DNA of 64,000 bases from Nymphalis io (GCF_905147045.1 NC_065910.1:5394001-5458000), one strand, 5' to 3'. Positions 11,501 through 23,236 are shown, counted from the first letter of the stretch. Numbers and translations: made by a program. The notes: generated by a model from the letters alone, not told the origin.

Positions 11501-14333
11501 ACGTTTTGTAAGTGATATTTAATATTACAGGCTTATATTTTTTAGTATTATTTGTTTCTTTTGTATTGCTTTTCGTGAATAAACATTATTTGTTGAGAAT
11601 AAACGAAGTATAAATTATTTTATTTTTACATCTTTGTTCATCCAATATAAAAAAAATAAAGAATTATATTGTGAGACAATTTGTTAACATTTCAATGCCA
11701 ATGGGGATCTGAATAATTCTGACGATTATAAAAATATATTTAAAGGTTATCGTTGTTTTGTTTGCCTATTTTGTTTTAGTATCGATCGATAAGAAAAAAA
11801 AATTCTTTAATGGACGTCGTAAGTTATTATTATTAGACCATTTGCCTAATATATCATTGTTGCTGGTAGTCATAATTAAATTCAAATATTAAGGATATAA
11901 TTTACATAAATATAACGCGATTTAATTTAATGATTTAATCTTATGTTTTCTCTCTAGTAAACATCTTTCAGAAAGTCAGTCAAGACCGTTTTTTAAATGT
12001 CTACTTAAAATTTCATTAGTAAGCGATATATTATTATTTGTTTTAAGTAAGTGATAAGGTCGATCCAGCCTCATCCATGCAGATATCCTTGGATTGAGAA
12101 TAGTAACATGAATTTTAATGAAACGAAATTAATTCTGCGGCTTCGGTCTGGGCACATCCCATGCAATAAGTTTGCATTTCTGATGCGGAAATCAACTTCT
12201 CCAAACTGCTCAACTTGTAATGTACCTGATGATCTTTTGCACGTATTGATGGAATGTGCTCAGAACGAATCTCTTAGAACTAGACTTAATTTGGATATAA
12301 AGTCTGTTGAACAATGCAATGTCATTCTGTCAGATCCGACGTCAAATCTCGCAAAAATGTTGTCCAAATTAAGTCTTAGATCTGTGATTAATTAAGGTAT
12401 TTTTAAGTTTAATATATTATATTTTGTACCCTCCTAAGAATTCTCAACCAGGGCGGCATGTTCGCTTATGCGAAAAAGCCCTTTTTTTTTAGAATAAAAA
12501 AAAAAAAGTGATAAGGTACAAATGACGTAAAGGAGTATACGACGTATGTATGACGTAATGACGTAGGGATAATATTTCTTACAGCGTCAATGTATATGGG
12601 ATGTTTGACTAATTAATAAGAGTCTTTTTATTTGTACGTACGTGGATTAAGCTGCAATTGAAGGGATTAGTGATAGGACTTAGAATTCAATAGTACTTTC
12701 AAGTTATCAATTAGTTTCAGATAATATACTTAGAACAATATTAAGGTATTTGAACTATAAACTTACTAAGGAGATCTGACTGTGGCAGCCACTTGAATAT
12801 TTTAATATTCTTCGTCTGTCCTGGTAACACGTCCTTATCCCACTTCCACAAAACGTTGTAAGGTAGCTGTGAAAATACCTTCACAAACATTTGTATCACC
12901 GCCGGTGGCAAAACAGAAGGTGTGACATTCGTTCCCAAACTAAAGTAAATGACACCATTTTTAGAAGAATCCAGAAACGACTGTAGATCCTGTAAATTGA
13001 ATCATAAATGTATCGTCGTTTCGCTCTTTTATTCTTTTCTAACCTCTACTGTAATGTTTTTTTTTTCATTTTAAATGGTAGAATAAATTTATTTTTGTTG
13101 AATTGTAATAATTAAACAATAATATAAAATACAAAAGTACAGAAAATGTTCTACGTAGTTTAAATATTTCAACATTTGATTCTTCGTTTGTTTATATTTG
13201 ATCCATTATGTTATGTCATTAGTAACCAAATACACAGACAGGGCAACTCCTGCAAGCTTTACAAGTATTATATAGATTACAATTACATGTACGTATTATA
13301 TAACAATATTCATACATGCAAAGCGCTATGGCAAATCAGCTGTTGACGAATCTAAATGACATTAAAGGAATAATATGTATTCTCTTGGCACAACTCGATT
13401 ACATTAAATATTACTCAATATCAGCTGTATTGAAATAGCTACATAATTTAAAAAAAAAAAAACAAAAAATATAATATAAAGTATCAAATTACGGTATTAA
13501 TTGGTTACCTTTGGTAATTCTTTAGGTTCTGTCATATGTATTCCTCCTATGTAAATCACATTTGACGGCACTGGTTGATTGTCCACCCAAATTGGGTTAA
13601 CATTTAAAAAAAGCATATGAACATTATTATTTAATTCATATAGCGATGGAAAATCAGAACCGAATAACGATTTCAACATTTTATTCTCTTCTTGCTCCAC
13701 TTTCCACTGGAAATTTTCAAACCACCAATGTTTATATAAGTTCTGGAGTTTATCCCAATTCGTGAGATTATAAAGTTTCTGTTGTAATTGTGTTGGATAT
13801 AACATTGGATGAGTACAGGCACCAACAGTTCTATAATTAAAATTTAATCCACCGAATGAACTGACTTGTATCACTGGTACTTTGAAAAAATGTGAATATA
13901 CTAACGCTGGATTTGTATAAGCTTCCAGCAGCAACAAATCGAATGTTTTCGTTTTAATAACATCTTGAACTTCTTTTGTTTCTATTTGAGACGTAACGAG
14001 CTTAAATATTACGAAAAATATTTTTTTTATTTGACTATATATGTCTTGTTTTGATCCAACGGATTTACTCCGAAATTCATCTTTCCACAATTTGTATGAT
14101 AAATCGTGTACATCTATTTCTGTTAGATTGCTTGGAGTTTGTCCTGGCGGGTAAGCGGGGTCGGTGGTGATAACAGTGACCTCATGACCTCGTCTTGCTA
14201 GTTCATGTGTCAGAGGTCGAAACACAACTTGGTGACTAATCGATGGCGTGGGAAACACTGCTAATATTCTTACAGCACTTATATCATTTATGTTTAAAAT
14301 AAATAAAGTACTTAAAAATATCACTGTCGTCAT
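8600..14333 (-). CDS. UDP-glycosyltransferase UGT-A (UGT33-like), 4 exons
   Basis: On the minus strand the exons are 14333-13509, 12989-12767, 11437-11218 and 8888-8600. All junctions are GT-AG and the joined frame encodes 518 residues. The N-terminus is a signal peptide (about residues 1-20), followed by 'RILAVFPTPSISHQ', whose His34 is the expected catalytic base. The UGT signature lies at about residues 357-385, beginning 'FITQGGLQSTDEAI' and ending in a Gln that contacts the sugar donor in this family. Near the C-terminus are 'WWTEHLLRHGGAKHLRAAGA', one membrane helix (about 480-502) and a Lys-rich cytosolic tail. The protein should sit in the ER membrane and glycosylate small lipophilic compounds; the substrate is unknown. 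The start at 14333 gives the best signal peptide; an ATG at 14366 would add 11 residues. Intron 3 holds an antisense RTE LINE and intron 2 a LINE fragment, yet the coding sequence has no lesion. Confidence 0.93.
9270..10477 (+). mobile_element. RTE-type LINE fragment in intron 3 of UGT-A
   Basis: The reverse transcriptase shows 'KNYRPISLLSHVYKLFSRVI', 'FVDYEKAFDTIE', 'GVRQGDVISPKLF' and 'FADDIVIMAETLQDLEEML', which are hallmarks of the RTE clade. Frameshifts occur at about 9475 and 9812, and the second also removes residues before the FADD block. The copy stops at 'RPRLGKRSVGK' near 10477, without the usual RTE 3' end, so it is truncated at both ends. It is antisense to the host gene. Confidence 0.85.
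10478..11217. other. Remainder of UGT-A intron 3, no other feature
   Basis: AT-rich intron sequence. A 15-bp unit (GTGTAGGAAAATAGT) is repeated twice at about 10463-10492, next to the LINE end. Confidence 0.4.
12061..12505 (+). mobile_element. 5'-truncated LINE in intron 2 of UGT-A, with TSD
   Basis: The insert reads in frame to a stop at 12393-12395 and encodes the C-terminal Cys/His region of a jockey/I-type polyprotein ('LRLRSGHIPCNKF', 'CSTCNVPDDLLHVLMEC'). A 3' UTR and poly-A follow. A perfect 12-bp duplication, AAGTGATAAGGT, flanks it at 12049-12060 and 12506-12517. The intact TSD and readable frame suggest a fairly recent insertion. Confidence 0.85.
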
Positions 14334-14520
14334 CTTCGCAAAGGTTGCTAATACGAAATGATTCATTAAATCTCTATTCACATTTAAATATGTAAATGTA
14401 AAGCAATTTATTTCAAGGCTATTCAGTCACCGCTTAATTAAAAGTACTCAAAAAACATAATATTTATTTAAATGTATTTTGAAATTTTATTTTAGATCAT
14501 ATTACCTTGCCATATTAAAA

Positions 14521-14576
14521 TTTTTTTTCCGTAATTAGTTCTAGGGATGCCCTAAAACTAATTACGGAAAAAAAAA
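14521..14576. repeat. Near-perfect inverted repeat
   Basis: The arms at 14521-14546 and 14550-14576 can pair over about 26 bp with one mismatch, around a 3-nt loop (ATG). It sits at the 5' edge of the LINE remnant at 14577. Confidence 0.75.
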
Positions 14577-15078
14577 TATTACTTTCGAGGGAGCTAAGCT
14601 GTACAACGGGTTACCGAGAGACATTAAAGAGCCCACATCTATGGCAAGTTTCAAAAGACGTCTAAGATTTTATATAACAAACAACATAGTACAATAAATA
14701 TATATAAATGATAAAACAATAATTTTAAAAAATTCTAAAAACAAAAAAAAAACTGTCTAAAAAATGAAAAAAAAAGAAAATGGAAAATAAGGAAAATATA
14801 TATTTAAAAATAAAATAAATAATAATAATAAAATAAAATGATGAACAGATTTCATTAAATATGCCGCATCCATACTTTTGTATTCCTGAGGTGACACGGC
14901 GGGCGATATGTTTAACAAGCTCGTCGATCGAGAAGAAAAAATTTCTATATATACCTTCTTTATTATGAATTTTTGTAACACTGTACGCTTAGATTTTTAT
15001 ATTAGTTTGTAACTTTCTCATGTAAGTGAATTTCTGTAATTCTTTATGAGAAATAAATTCTTCTTTAAACTTAAACTT
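14577..15078 (+). mobile_element. LINE C-terminal and 3' UTR remnant
   Basis: A short frame ending at 14696 reads 'ITFEGAKLYNGLPRDIKEPT' and then 'SFKRRLRFYITNN'. This is the terminal motif seen at the end of many CR1/jockey-type ORF2 proteins. An AT-rich 3' region follows, ending near 15078. It lies upstream of UGT-A. Confidence 0.65.
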
Positions 15079-15345
15079 AATTTTATTGTAATTGCAAAGT
15101 TAAAAACGGCATTATTTATTTTATTTTTTAAATGAAAATATCAATGCCCAATTTTGCCCCCACCGCATTCATTCGTGTACTACATATATAAATTAATTAA
15201 AAAAAAAGTCGTGTGCAAATAAAAAATATTATTAGTAAATGGTGATTCTGTAAAAGACAGATAGAAACAGTTATTAAAAAATAATTTATTTGAAAGTTCA
15301 GAAACTTCATTTCTAAAAATATAATTTAATACAGGACAATAGTAT

Positions 15346-15640
15346 TTTTTTTTTTTTATAGAATAGGAAGGTGGACGAGCATATGGGCCACCTGATGGTA
15401 AGTGGTCACCAAACGCCCTTAGACATTGGCATTGTAAGAAATGTCAACCATCGCTTATAGCCAATGCGCCACCAACCTTGGGAACTAAGATTTTATGTCC
15501 CTTGTGCCTGTAATTACACTGGCTCACTCACCCTTCAAACCGGAACACAACAATATCAAGTATTGCTGTTTTGCGGTAGAATATCTGATGAGTGGGTGGT
15601 ACCTACCCAGACGAGCTTGCACAAAGCCCTACCACCAGTA
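15346..15640 (-). repeat. SINE family S2
   Basis: Complete copy with poly-T on the left. It belongs to the subfamily marked by 'CGCCCTTAGACATTGG' and 'CTTATAGCCAATGCG', which it shares with the copies at 22943 and 52487. Confidence 0.9.
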
Positions 15641-15829
15641 TACAGTATTATTTAATTGTTAAAAGAGACGATTTTTATTCGCGCGTCATTTACGGAAGTT
15701 TAAATGGATGGATGGAATTTATTTATATTAGACAATAGTTTGTGATTGTTTTTACGCTCGTTTTTTTTATTGTGACATTATCATTGTTTCAAATCGCAGA
15801 CGACATTTGCTTTAGTTATTTGCTGTTAC

Positions 15830-16023
15830 GACCCGTCTGTACTCGGTCTCGCCTACTCGCTTTTTGCGCTACTCTCCGAACAATCTGATTATTATTTGCG
15901 TTTTAGTTGATGATGTTGAGGTGCATAAATTGTCGCATGCGCATCAACAGGATGCTCAAACATGTTTTTTCGTTACAATACTCGATGCAAACTCTTCTCG
16001 CAAAATGGGAAGCTTTGCAACAG
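15830..16023 (+). other. Possible isolated first exon with splice donor
   Basis: This patch is richer in GC than its surroundings. It ends in a strong donor (AACAG|GTAAGTA at 16023/16024). An ATG in a good context (CAAAATGG) at 16005 would give only about six codons before the donor. I find no downstream exon, so this may be chance. It is listed because the stretch is not explained by any repeat that I recognise. Confidence 0.2.
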
Positions 16024-16405
16024 GTAAGTACTTAGCTATTTATTTACTTTTATGGCCGAGTCCTCTTAGGATAGCAATTACGACGATACACGACATACAA
16101 TATAGGACTTATGCTTAATAAAAATTAAACTGTACCCAAATAAATGTCATTTTTTCATCAAATTTTTCACAATTTTACAGATATATTAAAAAAACAAGTT
16201 CTAAATACACTGATTTATTTTTATATATAATATTCTTATCATATTCCTACTATTATTTTAATCTTAAATACACACGTAAGCTGGGACGCATCTTAAGTAG
16301 ATTTTATAGTATTAATAGTAATTATTTCATTAATATTAAGTGCCGATAAGAATTCTATTGTTTTAATGATAAATATCTAAACAAATAGTGTAAGAAATCC
16401 ACGTC

Positions 16406-16408
<3 letters not shown>

Positions 16409-16447
<39 letters not shown>
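16409..16447. repeat. (AT)n microsatellite
   Basis: An uninterrupted AT dinucleotide run of about 39 bp. Confidence 0.95.
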
Positions 16448-16450
<3 letters not shown>

Positions 16451-17120
16451 ATTTATAATTGTTATTACTCATGAATATTCATAACATAACACTTAACATA
16501 ATACTTCGACGAATAAGTGAGACATTACGTGTAGTTGTAAAAAATTAAGCGTAGTTCAAAGGACGACCAACAGTTGTAAAAAATAGAATTTGATAATTAT
16601 TGGAGAAGTTTATTATTAAATTAAGCAATTGAATAAACATGGAATAAAGCAAGGCAAGCCTTTTGTTTAACAATGAAGACCGACTTTAAAGGTAACTAAT
16701 ATAAAAAAAAAATTGTAATAACAAAATTAACTTTAAGTGGCATAAGTTAAATTCTAACCGCGCTTGTAAATATCAATAGGTACCACGTTGATAAGAGAAA
16801 CATATATAACATTAAACCCAAAATTAAGCTAATAATTATTATTTTTTGTAGCTAAGCCAAAAAGTATATTTTATTCTTTTAATATTAATTGACGATTTCG
16901 AATAATAAACTCAGAACAAATGACAGATCCATTGTCAATAAACCCCGAGTCTTTAAGCCCCCCAGGGTATATTTACCCCTCCAGTAAAACGTAAAGCTTG
17001 TGCTAGGAGCGGTGGTGACAATAGTCCAAGTGGTAAGGATCGAAACCGCGACTGTTATATCTTGCACTAGGTGGCCCGTAAACTATTGTGCTATTGACTT
17101 TTCTGTATCTATGATTGACT
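16448..17120. other. Intergenic, no gene seen
   Basis: AT-rich sequence without a supported gene or recognised repeat. Confidence 0.4.
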
Positions 17121-17262
17121 ACCTCGTTGGCCTAGTGGCTAGATGTAACGCCATAGACCCGGAGGTCCTGCCTTCAATTCCCAAGTCGGGCCAGTAATAT
17201 GTTATTGGGTTTTTCTGTCAGAAAATTCTCAGTAGCCGCCCGGATTTTGGAAGTTGGAAGTA
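17121..17262 (+). repeat. tRNA-derived SINE fragment, family S4
   Basis: The stretch opens with a tRNA-like head: A-box-like TGGCCTAGTGG, then a B-box-like CTTCAATTCCCAAG. It continues into TTATTGGGTTTTTCTGTCAG and 'AGTAGCCGCCCGGA', a body that I associate with lepidopteran SINEs. It does not fold into a convincing complete tRNA, so I do not call a tRNA gene. It is a single copy in this window. Confidence 0.55.
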
Positions 17263-17587
17263 TATAAATAATAATTAAGACATTTGTTTATATCAAACTA
17301 TCATAACACCGGCACTGAAAAGAAAGATACAATTTGTATTTTCCTTGTTTATCTTGTAAAATTTGTACACCTGTTCAGTCACTAGACCACTTACCTTTAT
17401 CGATAATGATGCGTTTAGTAATATCTATTATTTGTTTATACTGTAACTGTTATGTCTTGGTGTTTTATCAATTATTATACTAGCTTAATAAGATAAGAAG
17501 GCCCCAGCTTAGTCGTTTTTTTGTGTTTCGTCTGAAGAATCATTATTATTTCACTAACAAGGAATAAAAAGACAAATACAAGTAAAA

Positions 17588-17655
17588 AAACCTTCTCCTC
17601 AAAAGGGAGAGGAGGCCTTAGCCCAGCAGTGGGACATTAACAGGCTGTTACTGAA
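17588..17655 (+). repeat. SINE S1 3' tail only
   Basis: This contains the S1 terminal block (CTTCTCCTCAAAAGGGAGAG, then GCCCAGCAGTGGGACATTAA and CAGGCTGTTACTG). The tRNA head and body are absent. Confidence 0.8.
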
Positions 17656-17842
17656 GTAAAAAAAAAGGAAAACAAAAACAAAAACTATTACTTAATAAAA
17701 AATAAAAATAATAGCATGCTATATAAACATACTTGCGGACCTCAGCATGATGCATGCAAAGGGCGGTCTTATCACTCAAGTACTGATCTCTTCCAGACAA
17801 CCCTGCATTGAGATACACGCAGGACCTAACGGGCGAGCGCAT
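17656..17842 (-). mobile_element. LINE 3' end, reverse
   Basis: Read in reverse, it matches the 3' UTR of the LINE at 41851-45094, including the CGTTAGGTCCTG block, 'GGTTGTCTGGAAGAGATCA' and 'AGTGATAAGACCG'. No coding part is left. Confidence 0.75.
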
Positions 17843-18585
17843 TATATATACATCACATATATAATTAATATTCGTAATAGTTAGGTTTCGTAATAGGTGC
17901 TTGATTTAATAAAGTTGATATAAAAGATTATAATATAAGATAGAAAAGCGAGGTATTAGCATTCTTTGATTCTCATGCAGTATTTAAATAACTATGTCGT
18001 GTCGTGTGTGTCATTCCGGATCGGTGTGGTTACTTGAAATTTTAATTAATCTTGTATATTAAAATTTAGATTTTTATGTAATCACCGTAATTGTGTATGT
18101 TTGTAACAAAGTTCGAAAGAAACGAACTTTAAACAATTTTAATTCAACACCGGAACCACTTGTTGCATTCTAAAAATATATACAGATATATATGCATTCG
18201 CTGATTCATTGAATGTTTTTATTATTTAAAAGTGACTGCATATTTTATCCTACATGTCTACAAGATAATATTGTCTGCTGATAATGTATCAAATACTATT
18301 ATTTATATTGTCGCCAGTTATTGTCTGCATCAAAAATGTTGTATCCTCGTGACGACAATAATCTTTAGCATTCTTGCTCTTAATTTTACGGTAATTAAAA
18401 AAATGATTGCGTATTATATCAAATGGAATGTATTTTTATTCAAGTAACCCAAGATACTACATCTTACGATTAGCTCGATAAAAAATATAATATAATAAAT
18501 ACTTATTGATAAATATATAAATATAATAATTATACATTAAAAATTAATTACATTAATATTTATATATGTAAAGATAGAAAAGAAT

Positions 18586-18745
18586 AGAACAGAATATGCT
18601 TTATTGTACACCAAAAGAGTTACAGAACCATAGTTTTAAGCACAAACATAAAAAAACGAAAACTATTAATGTACAAAAGGCGGTCTTATCGCTAAAAGAG
18701 CGACCCCTTTAGACAACCTAAATAAAGCGGTAAGGAGGTGTACTC
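18586..18745 (-). mobile_element. LINE 3' end, reverse, second family member
   Basis: The reverse strand has 'GCGATAAGACCGCCTTTTGT' and ends in GTACAATAAAGCATATTC. This resembles the 3' UTR of the LINE at 31790-33176, which has 'GCAATAAGACCGCCTTTG'. Confidence 0.6.
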
Positions 18746-18770
18746 ATCAACTCAATGACTTAATAACTTA

Positions 18771-18810
18771 TATTTTATTGGAGAAACAAGTATTTTATTG
18801 GAGAAACAAG
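18771..18810. repeat. 20-bp tandem duplication
   Basis: TATTTTATTGGAGAAACAAG occurs twice head to tail. The homologous place in unit B (about 35572) lacks the duplication. Confidence 0.85.
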
Positions 18811-19750
18811 TCCTCCTTATGAAATAGCTACTAGTTACATTCTTCTGTACGTGTGTATGACGCAGATTTTGGAATATTGTGTGTTTGTGAGTTAGTTGTG
18901 GCTTAGATTGGACCCAGTGGGTGTTACCGCAATTAGATTGCATGATGGTTTTGACAAAAAAAAAAAAAAAACAATTCTTTTACACCCGAAATCAGGACAG
19001 GCAGGTTATATAAGAGATACTATAACATAATGTATAAAAGCTTAAGACAACATTTTATTTCAATAAAATGTGCAATAAAAATTCAATAAAATCATCCAAA
19101 TAAAAATACAAATAATAAGTGACATTAGGAAATTTTGCTTTTAATGGTAAAATATGCTTTTATTTATTTAATTATTTTAAACATAGATACGGTAATTACT
19201 ATTATGATTCATAAAGCTAAAAATAAAACTAAAGATACTAATTCTAACTCATAGTATATATTCATAAAAATATTAGCACCGGCGGCACGCAGATGCTTGG
19301 CTCCGTGACGTAAAACGTAATCCGTCCACCACACAGCACGTTCCAGCGGAGTCTCCGATTGCTCCTCCATAAGAGTACGTAATCGTACTATGTTGTCTCG
19401 AAAACTGATAAAATAATTTAACATCATCAAAACTGCTTAAACAAGATAAGGAGAAGACGACAAGGTAGATAGAGGAAAGTGCGTCTCAATCTGGTAGCAA
19501 AAACTGACACACTTGATGAATAAGATACATTATTATTAATAGGATATGATTTGATTTTCTATGTTCATTTCGTTTTCTTTGGATATCCTTCATCAAACTT
19601 ACAATGTGTCATTTTCTAGATAAATATTAAAATGAGCTTCCACTATCCACTACTATTACACAAAATAATTAATGAGAGATGTAAATCAGTCAGTAAGAGA
19701 AATCAATTATTATACGCGATTAAAAATTTACCATTTTTATTAATTACTTA

Positions 19751-20057
19751 CAGTAACAGTAACAGCCTGTGAATGTCCCACTGCTGGGCTAAAGGCCTCC
19801 GCACCTCTTTTTGAGGAGAAGGTTTAGAGCTTATTCCACCACGCTGCTCCAATGCGGGTTGGTGGAATACACATGTGGCAGAATTTCAGTGAAATTAGAC
19901 ACATGCAGGTTTCCTCACGATGTTTTCCTTCACCGTCAAGCACGAGATGAATTATAATCACAAATTAAGCACATGAAAATTCAGTGGTGCTTGCCCGGGT
20001 TTGAACCCACGATCATCGGTTAAGATTCACGCGTTCTTACCACTAGGCCATCTCGGC
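19751..20057 (-). repeat. SINE S1, complete, with 12-bp TSD
   Basis: Full-length S1 in reverse, with the tRNA-like head at the right end (B box in GGGTTTGAACCCACGATC, reverse). A perfect duplication, ATTAATTACTTA, flanks it at 19739-19750 and 20058-20069. It sits in intron 3 of UGT-B. Confidence 0.95.
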
Positions 20058-20653
20058 ATTAATTACTTATATGTATAATATGTCCTACAAGCAACAGATT
20101 TAGATTTTTAGTGCAAATTGGATAAAGTAAAAAATATACCGTTTGTCACTAATAACTTGTGCAATCGTATCATTTAATACATCTTCATTCAATGTGGCCA
20201 TTTCGAGATGTATACCAATTTTGTGATAAACGTATTTTTCAGCATTGTACCACTGATCCACTTGCATTGGTATACCAATTAAAGGTACGCCAGCTCTAAT
20301 AGCTTCGTCTGTGGAATGCAGCCCAGCCTGATTTATGAATAATTTTATATTCGGTTGTTCTGGAATAAATTGCGAAATGTACATATATGTTTTATATGTT
20401 CAAGAATTATAGTAATTAAACAATTAAAATGCATGAATTATCTTAAAAACTAAGTAATGATCCGTTTGTTATGAGACTTGCAATTAGTGGTAGGATATAG
20501 TTTCAAGACGAACAGAAGCTATATCTTTATGTTCACGGTTTTTATTTTTATGGCACTTTCTAAATGAATACTACCAAAACGATTAAAGGATACCATGGGC
20601 CATATATAATATGATAAAGTTGATCTAGATTTCTAAAATATCATTTCCAAAAT

Positions 20654-20965
20654 TACAGTACAGTACAGTAACAGCCTGTTAATGTCCCACTGCTGGGCTA
20701 AGGCCTCCTCTCCCTTTTGAAAAGAAGGTTTGGAGCTTATTCCACCACGTTGCTTCAATGCGGGTTGGTAGAATACACATGTGGCAGAATTTCAATGAAA
20801 TTAGACACATGCAGGTTTCCTCACGATGTTTTCCTTCACCGTCAAGCACGAGATGAATTAGAAACACAAATTAAGCACATGAAAATTCAGTGGTGCTTTC
20901 CTGGGTTTGAACCCACGATCATCGGTTAAGATTCACGCGTTCTAACCACTAGGCCATCTCGACTC
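20654..20965 (-). repeat. SINE S1, complete, with 9-bp TSD
   Basis: Full-length reverse copy whose tail is a short CAGTA repeat. It is flanked by TTCCAAAAT at 20645-20653 and 20966-20974. It sits in intron 2 of UGT-B. Confidence 0.92.
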
Positions 20966-22942
20966 TTCCAAAATATTATTTTTCAAACAATATTAATTGT
21001 TATTAAAAGACCATATTCATTTACGTCGTTTGTACAAAACATTCGTTTTGTACATACAAATTGATTTTTATACATCACAATCTAAACTAAACCTTTTAAA
21101 AATATAAGATTCTCAAATAAATGCAATGAACAAGTAACCGTCGTGCGATGTATTAGCACAGTATATATAATTGAGCTCGATACTAATTGTATTGTAATAT
21201 TTGTTTGTAAAAATCGTAGTTTCTGCTTGTGGTTTCACTTGGATGTGAGATCAGAAGATGTTAGTTAACCTACATCCTTTTCTTTAGACCTGAAAACGCA
21301 TTAGAATGATATTCGGTTAAGTAGTTAAGACGTGATAACGCAACAGACAAACAAACTCAATTTTGCGTTTATAATATTAGTAAGAATAATTATCGCTAAA
21401 AAAAAAAGATTAAAGAGAGAACTTATAGCAAGATAAATATATTTGTTTGTTTTGTTTACAAAGATCATTTCGAAATCATTAATTATATCGAAATAATTGG
21501 TATTTGGGTATTTTATCACCATTTTTTCATATAATACTAACTCACTTAATAAATCGGCTTGTGGAAGCCACTTGAATGTATGTATATTTTTTGACTTTCC
21601 AGGTAAGACGTCATCGTTCCACTTCCATATAATATCATATTTTAGTTGTGAGAAAACTTTTATGAAAATTTATATTTTTTCTAGAGGTATCAAAGAGAGA
21701 TTGATACTTGTTCCGAAACTGAAGTAAATTACACCGTTTTTCGACGTATCTGGTATAGTTTGAAGGTCCTGTAAAAAAAGGAACATTTCATATCGATTAT
21801 GGGAATAAATGTTTCGCTTTTTAAAATAATGTCCGGCTAAATATTAAGGAGTTTAGCCTGTCCACCTGGTGTTAGTATATAATACAGAGTAAAATATAGT
21901 CTACAGTCGCAGGATAAAATGTCCAGTCCAGTTAATACCGAGTCGAAGATTTTTTTATATTATGATTGGGCAACACTGTCTGTATGAAAATGGTTTTAGA
22001 AATGAACGGTTTTAGAAATTTAGAAAAATGTCTAATGTGTTTGTAAATTAGGTCTTAATGAATATTAGAACAATTACAGTGGTGCGAGCTATAATTGATA
22101 AAGTAAAATACCTTAGATAATCTTTTTGGTGGTTTTATGTCCATACCGCGTATATAAATGACATTGGGTGGTACTGGTTGGTTGTTTAACCAAACAGGAT
22201 GACTATTTAAAAATAGCATATGAATGTTATCACACAATTCATTCAACGTTGGAAAATCTGAACCAAATATATTTTGCAAAATTTTATCGTCTTTATTAAC
22301 TTGGTCGAAGACTTTCTCGAGCTGCCAATAAGTTAAAAAAAAATTAATTTTCTCCCATTTTGTTAAGTTATAATATCTTTGTTGCAATACTGAAGAAAAC
22401 AAGAAAGGGTGTTCCAAGGCACCGACTGCTTTGTAGTTGTGACTTAGGCCACCGAACGAACTTATCTGTATTACTGGCACTTTAAAGAAATATGAATAAA
22501 TTAATGCTGGCTTGACAAAAGCTTCTGTAAATAATAAATCGAATTCACCATTCCCTTTCTTAATAAGATCTTGAACTTTTCTCGTCTCTAATTGAGCTAA
22601 GACGAGTTTCAATAGTATTTGAAGCGTTGTTCTCACTTGAGAAACTATATCAACTGTTTTTTCATTAGGCGCTTTTGCGAATTCCTCTCTCCACAATTTA
22701 TACGATACATCATGGACGTCAATTTCTGTTAGATTATTTGGTTTGACCTGGTGGGTACTCAGAATCTGTAGTTATAACTGTTACTTCATGACCCTTTCTT
22801 ACCAGCTCATTTATCAGAGGTCTAAACGACATTTGGTGGCTTATGGAAGGCGTTGGAAACACTGCTAAAATTTTTGAGCACAAAGTATAATTTATATTTA
22901 AGCAAAGTAAAATTAAGAAAAAATTTTTTATCACCATTTTAA

Positions 22943-23236
22943 TTTTTTTTTTTATAGAATAGGAAGGTGGACGAGCATATGGGCCACCTGATGGTAAGTG
23001 GTCACCAAACGCCCTTAGACATTGGCATTGTAAGAAATGTCAACCATCGCTTATAGCCAATGCGCCACCAACCTTGGGAACTAAGATTTTATGTTCCTTG
23101 TGCCTGTAATTACACTGGCTCACTCACCCTTCAAACCGGAACACAACAATATCAAGTATTGCTGTTTTGCGGTAGAATATCTGATGAGTGGGTGGTACCT
23201 ACCCAGACGAGCTTGCACAAAGCCCTACCACCAGTA
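22943..23236 (-). repeat. SINE S2 directly upstream of UGT-B
   Basis: Complete S2 copy of the 'CTTATAGCC' subfamily. Its A-rich end lies only a few bases 5' of the UGT-B start codon (22935-22937), so it replaces the normal 5' leader and proximal promoter position. Confidence 0.92.

Larger units (their letters stand above)
19209..22937 (-). pseudogene. UGT-B, inactivated UDP-glycosyltransferase
   Basis: The exons on the minus strand are 22937-22112, 21768-21546, 20359-20140 and 19404-19209, with GT-AG junctions at the same places as in the intact genes. Exon 1 starts with a good signal peptide and 'KILAVFPTPSISHQ'. Near 22737-22745 the frame shifts (net loss of two bases or gain of one) and a stop follows at 22734-22736; the other frame resumes at 'NNLTEIDVHD'. 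In exon 2 a TAA at 21670-21672 replaces an expected Gln codon inside 'EKI-IFIKVFSQ'. Exon 4 ends early at 19209-19211, where the orphan copy at 35884 reads on for about 17 residues. The signature has 'FINQAGLHSTDEAI' and a Val-Asp-Gln end. Assembly error could explain one lesion but hardly three. Introns 2 and 3 each hold an S1 SINE. Confidence 0.9.

Noticed and set aside
15464..15655. Open frame of about 60 codons repeated at 6099, 15464 and 23060
   Set aside because: It lies entirely inside SINE S2 and recurs only because the repeat does.
16409..16447. Possible replication origin or matrix attachment site at the AT repeat
   Set aside because: A simple dinucleotide repeat is sufficient explanation; no further motif supports another role.
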